In this document: in pieces, positions 4,814 to 6,831 of the stretch
Layout: every line of letters begins with the position of its first letter
Position numbering within the stretch: the stretch's first letter is position 1
From: CAZPHI01 sp964586425
GTDB taxonomy: Bacteria; Bacillota; Clostridia; Lachnospirales; Lachnospiraceae
Direction: 5' to 3'
Assembly (NCBI GenBank): GCA_964586425.1
Contig: CAZPHI010000079.1
Coordinates: 1-6,831, forward strand
DNA: 6,831 bases
Made by a program: the position numbers and the translations under genes
The notes under the pieces: generated by a model
What the model saw: the letters and a program-made list of their open reading frames with translations, nothing else
The model's database searches: none
Told to the model about the DNA's origin: nothing

Positions 4814-6784
4814 TTATTTTCCAACAAATTGATAAAGGGTATCAAACAGTACCTTCGTATCAATAGGCTTTGTCATATGTTCATTCATACCTGCGGTTAA
4901 TGACGCAGTAACATCTCCCGCAAAAGCATTTGCCGTCATTGCTATTATTGGAATTGTAGATGAATCAGCATGATCACTCTTTCTAATTAATTTGGTAGCT
5001 TCAATGCCATTAAGTACAGGCATCTGTATATCCATAAGAATTGCTGAAAAAGTTCCTGCTTCTGAGGCAGTGAATATATCATAAGCTTCCTTACCATTCT
5101 TTGCACTCATAACGTCAAAATTAACCATTCTTAACAGCTCTTCTGCAATCTCTAGATTAATCTCATTATCATCTACAACGAGTATCTTTTTTCCTTTAAA
5201 ATCATACTTTATCTTTTTATTATCATCTGCATTATTACCATCTACATTATTACTATCTGCATTATTACTATCTGCATTATTATCATCGTTTTTATCAGGA
5301 TTTACATCAATACTGTCTATATTCTCATCAATTTTAAATGGAATAGATATCGTGAATGTTGTTCCTTTATTCTTATGTGATAGAACGTCTATGGAACCCT
5401 GCATCATCTCAACAAGATTCTTTGTAATTGAAAGTCCAAGACCAGAACCGCCATGTTCAAGTGCTGTAGATACATCTTCCTGTTCAAATGGCTTGAATAA
5501 TCTTTGCTGCATATCATCACTAATTCCACATCCATCATCAGTAATTTTAATTACAGCAAACAATTTTCCTTTCTCTATCTTTTCGCCAGATACCGATAAG
5601 CTTATGTTACCACCCTCGTCTGTGAATTTGTAAGCATTAGAGAGCAAATTATTAATTATTTGTTTTACCCTTACTCTATCACCAATTAACTTTGTGGTAT
5701 TCATAGCTGATACTTTAGACACATAACTAATCTTCTTATCTCTGCATAACGGAATATACACCTCGTTAATTTCCTTAATAATATCTTTGATATCAAACTG
5801 TCCACTGATAAATTCAACTTTGTCATTCTCGATTGCTGCCATATCAATCACATCATCTATTATATCAAGCAGAACTTTTGAAGATACTTCTATTTTATCA
5901 AGATTTTCATTAGTCTTTTTCTCATCACCTGCTGTAGTTCGTGCCAATACTGTAATTCCTAGAATTGCATTCATAGGTGTCCTTAACTCATGCGATATTC
6001 TAGCAAGGAAATTAGATTTTACACTACTTGCATGCTCTGCCTGCATAATCGCATCTGCCAGCTGATTATTACGATGCTGCAATTGGATAATCATATATTT
6101 ACGATAGTGTATATACACAACCATGAATGTTATGCATACAGCAAGTAAGGTTATCACAATAACAAAAGGAGCTCTATACTTTACAAGCATATCTCCAAAG
6201 CTAGGCTGATATTGAGTAGCTGTCGTATAACTTACAATAATTTTTTCCTTATCCTTATCACTTAATTGTGTAATTGATTTATTAAGAATTGAAATAAGTC
6301 TGCCATCACTCAGATATTCATCAGAACTTCCAACTCTTGTCTGATTGGTGACAATTGACATACATAAATCATTATCTAATTCAGCTCCAGGAACAATTAC
6401 TAATTGATCAAATTCCCACTCTGCAAGATATCTGTCAACAACATACTGATTCTGCAATGTAGCATCCGCATTACCATCAGACACAGCTTCAAAGCATGCC
6501 CTAAATGACGGATACTTTATAATCTCAAATTCCGGATATATATTCTCTAGCATCGACATATATGTATTAGAGTCAGTACAAACCGCAAGTTTTAACTGCT
6601 TATCCCTCGAGAATTCAAATCCATCCTTGCATACCATAAAATCCTGTGACTTTATGTATGGCAATGTTAATGACAAACCTGCCAGCGACTTATTAGCAGA
6701 TGAATTTCTAACATTAGTAACAATATGAATTCCATTATCCCTTAGATAATTATAATCAACTCCACTATCAGGTAGTGCAACTAA
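4814..6784 (-). CDS. Hybrid sensor histidine kinase/response regulator, N-terminally interrupted
   Basis: Membrane phosphorelay kinase. I number from TTG 6674-6676, which gives 620 residues, but the open frame extends without interruption to 6784 (656 codons). The frame codes from its first residues for an extracellular solute-binding domain of the SBP_bac_3 type (to about residue 160, including LTLPYIKSQDFMV and GNADATLQNQYVV). A transmembrane helix (about 170-190) and a short coil follow. Next are the HisKA domain with H229 in SHELRTP, then an HATPase with N box NNLLSNAYKF, DDGCGIS and GGSGLGLSITK. An Asn/Asp-rich repeat linker (about 463-485) leads to a receiver domain with DD502-503, phospho-acceptor D549 (MDIQMP), T581 and K603. 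All catalytic residues are intact. An in-frame TAA at 6785-6787 cuts the sensor domain, and no start codon in the remaining frame has a clear ribosome site, so the product would lack a signal peptide. Likely a recent pseudogene or a sequence error. No target gene is adjacent. Confidence 0.88.
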   Translation of the reverse strand, partial: LVALPDSGVDYNYLRDNGIHIVTNVRNSSANKSLAGLSLTLPYIKSQDFMVCKDGFEFSRDKQLKLAVCTDSNTYMSMLENIYPEFEIIKYPSFRACFEAVSDGNADATLQNQYVVDRYLAEWEFDQLVIVPGAELDNDLCMSIVTNQTRVGSSDEYLSDGRLISILNKSITQLSDKDKEKIIVSYTTATQYQPSFGDMLVKYRAPFVIVITLLAVCITFMVVYIHYRKYMIIQLQHRNNQLADAIMQAEHASSVKSNFLARISHELRTPMNAILGITVLARTTAGDEKKTNENLDKIEVSSKVLLDIIDDVIDMAAIENDKVEFISGQFDIKDIIKEINEVYIPLCRDKKISYVSKVSAMNTTKLIGDRVRVKQIINNLLSNAYKFTDEGGNISLSVSGEKIEKGKLFAVIKITDDGCGISDDMQQRLFKPFEQEDVSTALEHGGSGLGLSITKNLVEMMQGSIDVLSHKNKGTTFTISIPFKIDENIDSIDVNPDKNDDNNADSNNADSNNVDGNNADDNKKIKYDFKGKKILVVDDNEINLEIAEELLRMVNFDVMSAKNGKEAYDIFTASEAGTFSAILMDIQMPVLNGIEATKLIRKSDHADSSTIPIIAMTANAFAGDVTASLTAGMNEHMTKPIDTKVLFDTLYQFVGK
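5225..5284 (-). repeat. Four tandem 15-bp repeats in the kinase linker
   Basis: Four near-identical 15-base units (plus-strand form ATCTGCATTATTACT, with a few substitutions) begin at 5225, 5240, 5255 and 5270. They encode NNADS-like pentapeptides (NNADS, NNADS, NNVDG, NNADD) between the ATPase and receiver domains. The unit is a multiple of three, so copy-number change would lengthen or shorten the linker without a frameshift. Confidence 0.9.
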
Positions 6785-6831
6785 TTATATTCTAAGTCCA
6801 CTTATATCTGCAATTTTGCTAATAATATCAG
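6785..6831 (-). pseudogene. Upstream remnant of the histidine kinase sensor domain, separated by an in-frame TAA
   Basis: Reading the kinase frame past the TAA at 6785-6787 gives IISKIADISGLRI to the right edge, open and in the same frame. Joined to LVALPDSGVDYNYL on the other side, it reads as continuous solute-binding-protein sequence (a linker such as DISGLRI before a new beta strand). The reading frame is kept, so a single base change creating TAA is the simplest explanation. The true gene start lies beyond the window. Confidence 0.65.

Noticed and set aside
5352..6065. Plus-strand frames of 92-93 codons in the kinase
   Set aside because: Antisense shadows of the ATPase and HisKA coding sequence; Ser/Ile-rich translations typical of reverse-strand reading.
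1068..6787. Recoded TAA codons (alternative genetic code) to explain both interrupted genes
   Set aside because: All intact genes here end in TAA, and the sequence upstream of 1068 is not hydrogenase coding, so recoding would not restore that gene.

Overview
The window is AT-rich DNA with strong AGGAGG-type ribosome binding sites and TAA stop codons. Its gene content (glutamine-dependent NadE, an FMN riboswitch driving a RibU-type ECF S component, a sensory-type [FeFe]-hydrogenase protein, a hybrid histidine kinase with a solute-binding sensor, an Asn/Gly-rich lipoprotein) fits an anaerobic low-GC Firmicute, most likely a Clostridia/Lachnospiraceae gut bacterium. That assignment is inference from gene style, not from a marker gene.

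Every gene I can support lies on the minus strand, so transcription runs from right to left. In that order: (i) 4814-6831, a hybrid sensor histidine kinase whose N-terminal solute-binding sensor is interrupted by an in-frame TAA at 6785-6787 and runs off the right edge; (ii) 4474-4813, a leader with a candidate promoter, an FMN riboswitch (4571-4717), an intrinsic terminator (4521-4555) and a strong ribosome binding site; (iii) 3733-4473, ribU, a riboflavin transporter S component with an extra N-terminal membrane helix; (iv) 3200-3634, a small low-complexity lipoprotein; (v) 1210-3126 (or 3144), nadE, ending in a hairpin terminator at 1142-1184; (vi) 1-1067, the middle and C-terminal part of an [FeFe]-hydrogenase-like sensor. 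This last gene has lost its 5' end and has no usable start codon before its first H-cluster cysteine; it continues off the left edge.

Together the genes have a redox-cofactor flavour: flavin uptake controlled by FMN, NAD+ synthesis, and a hydrogenase-like iron-sulfur sensor, beside a ligand-sensing phosphorelay kinase. They are probably separate transcription units rather than one operon. I do not see a clearly new multi-gene system. The points most worth a second look are the two broken genes at the window ends, the layered RNA pairings downstream of the FMN aptamer, the N-terminal extension of RibU, and the tandem pentapeptide repeat in the kinase linker.
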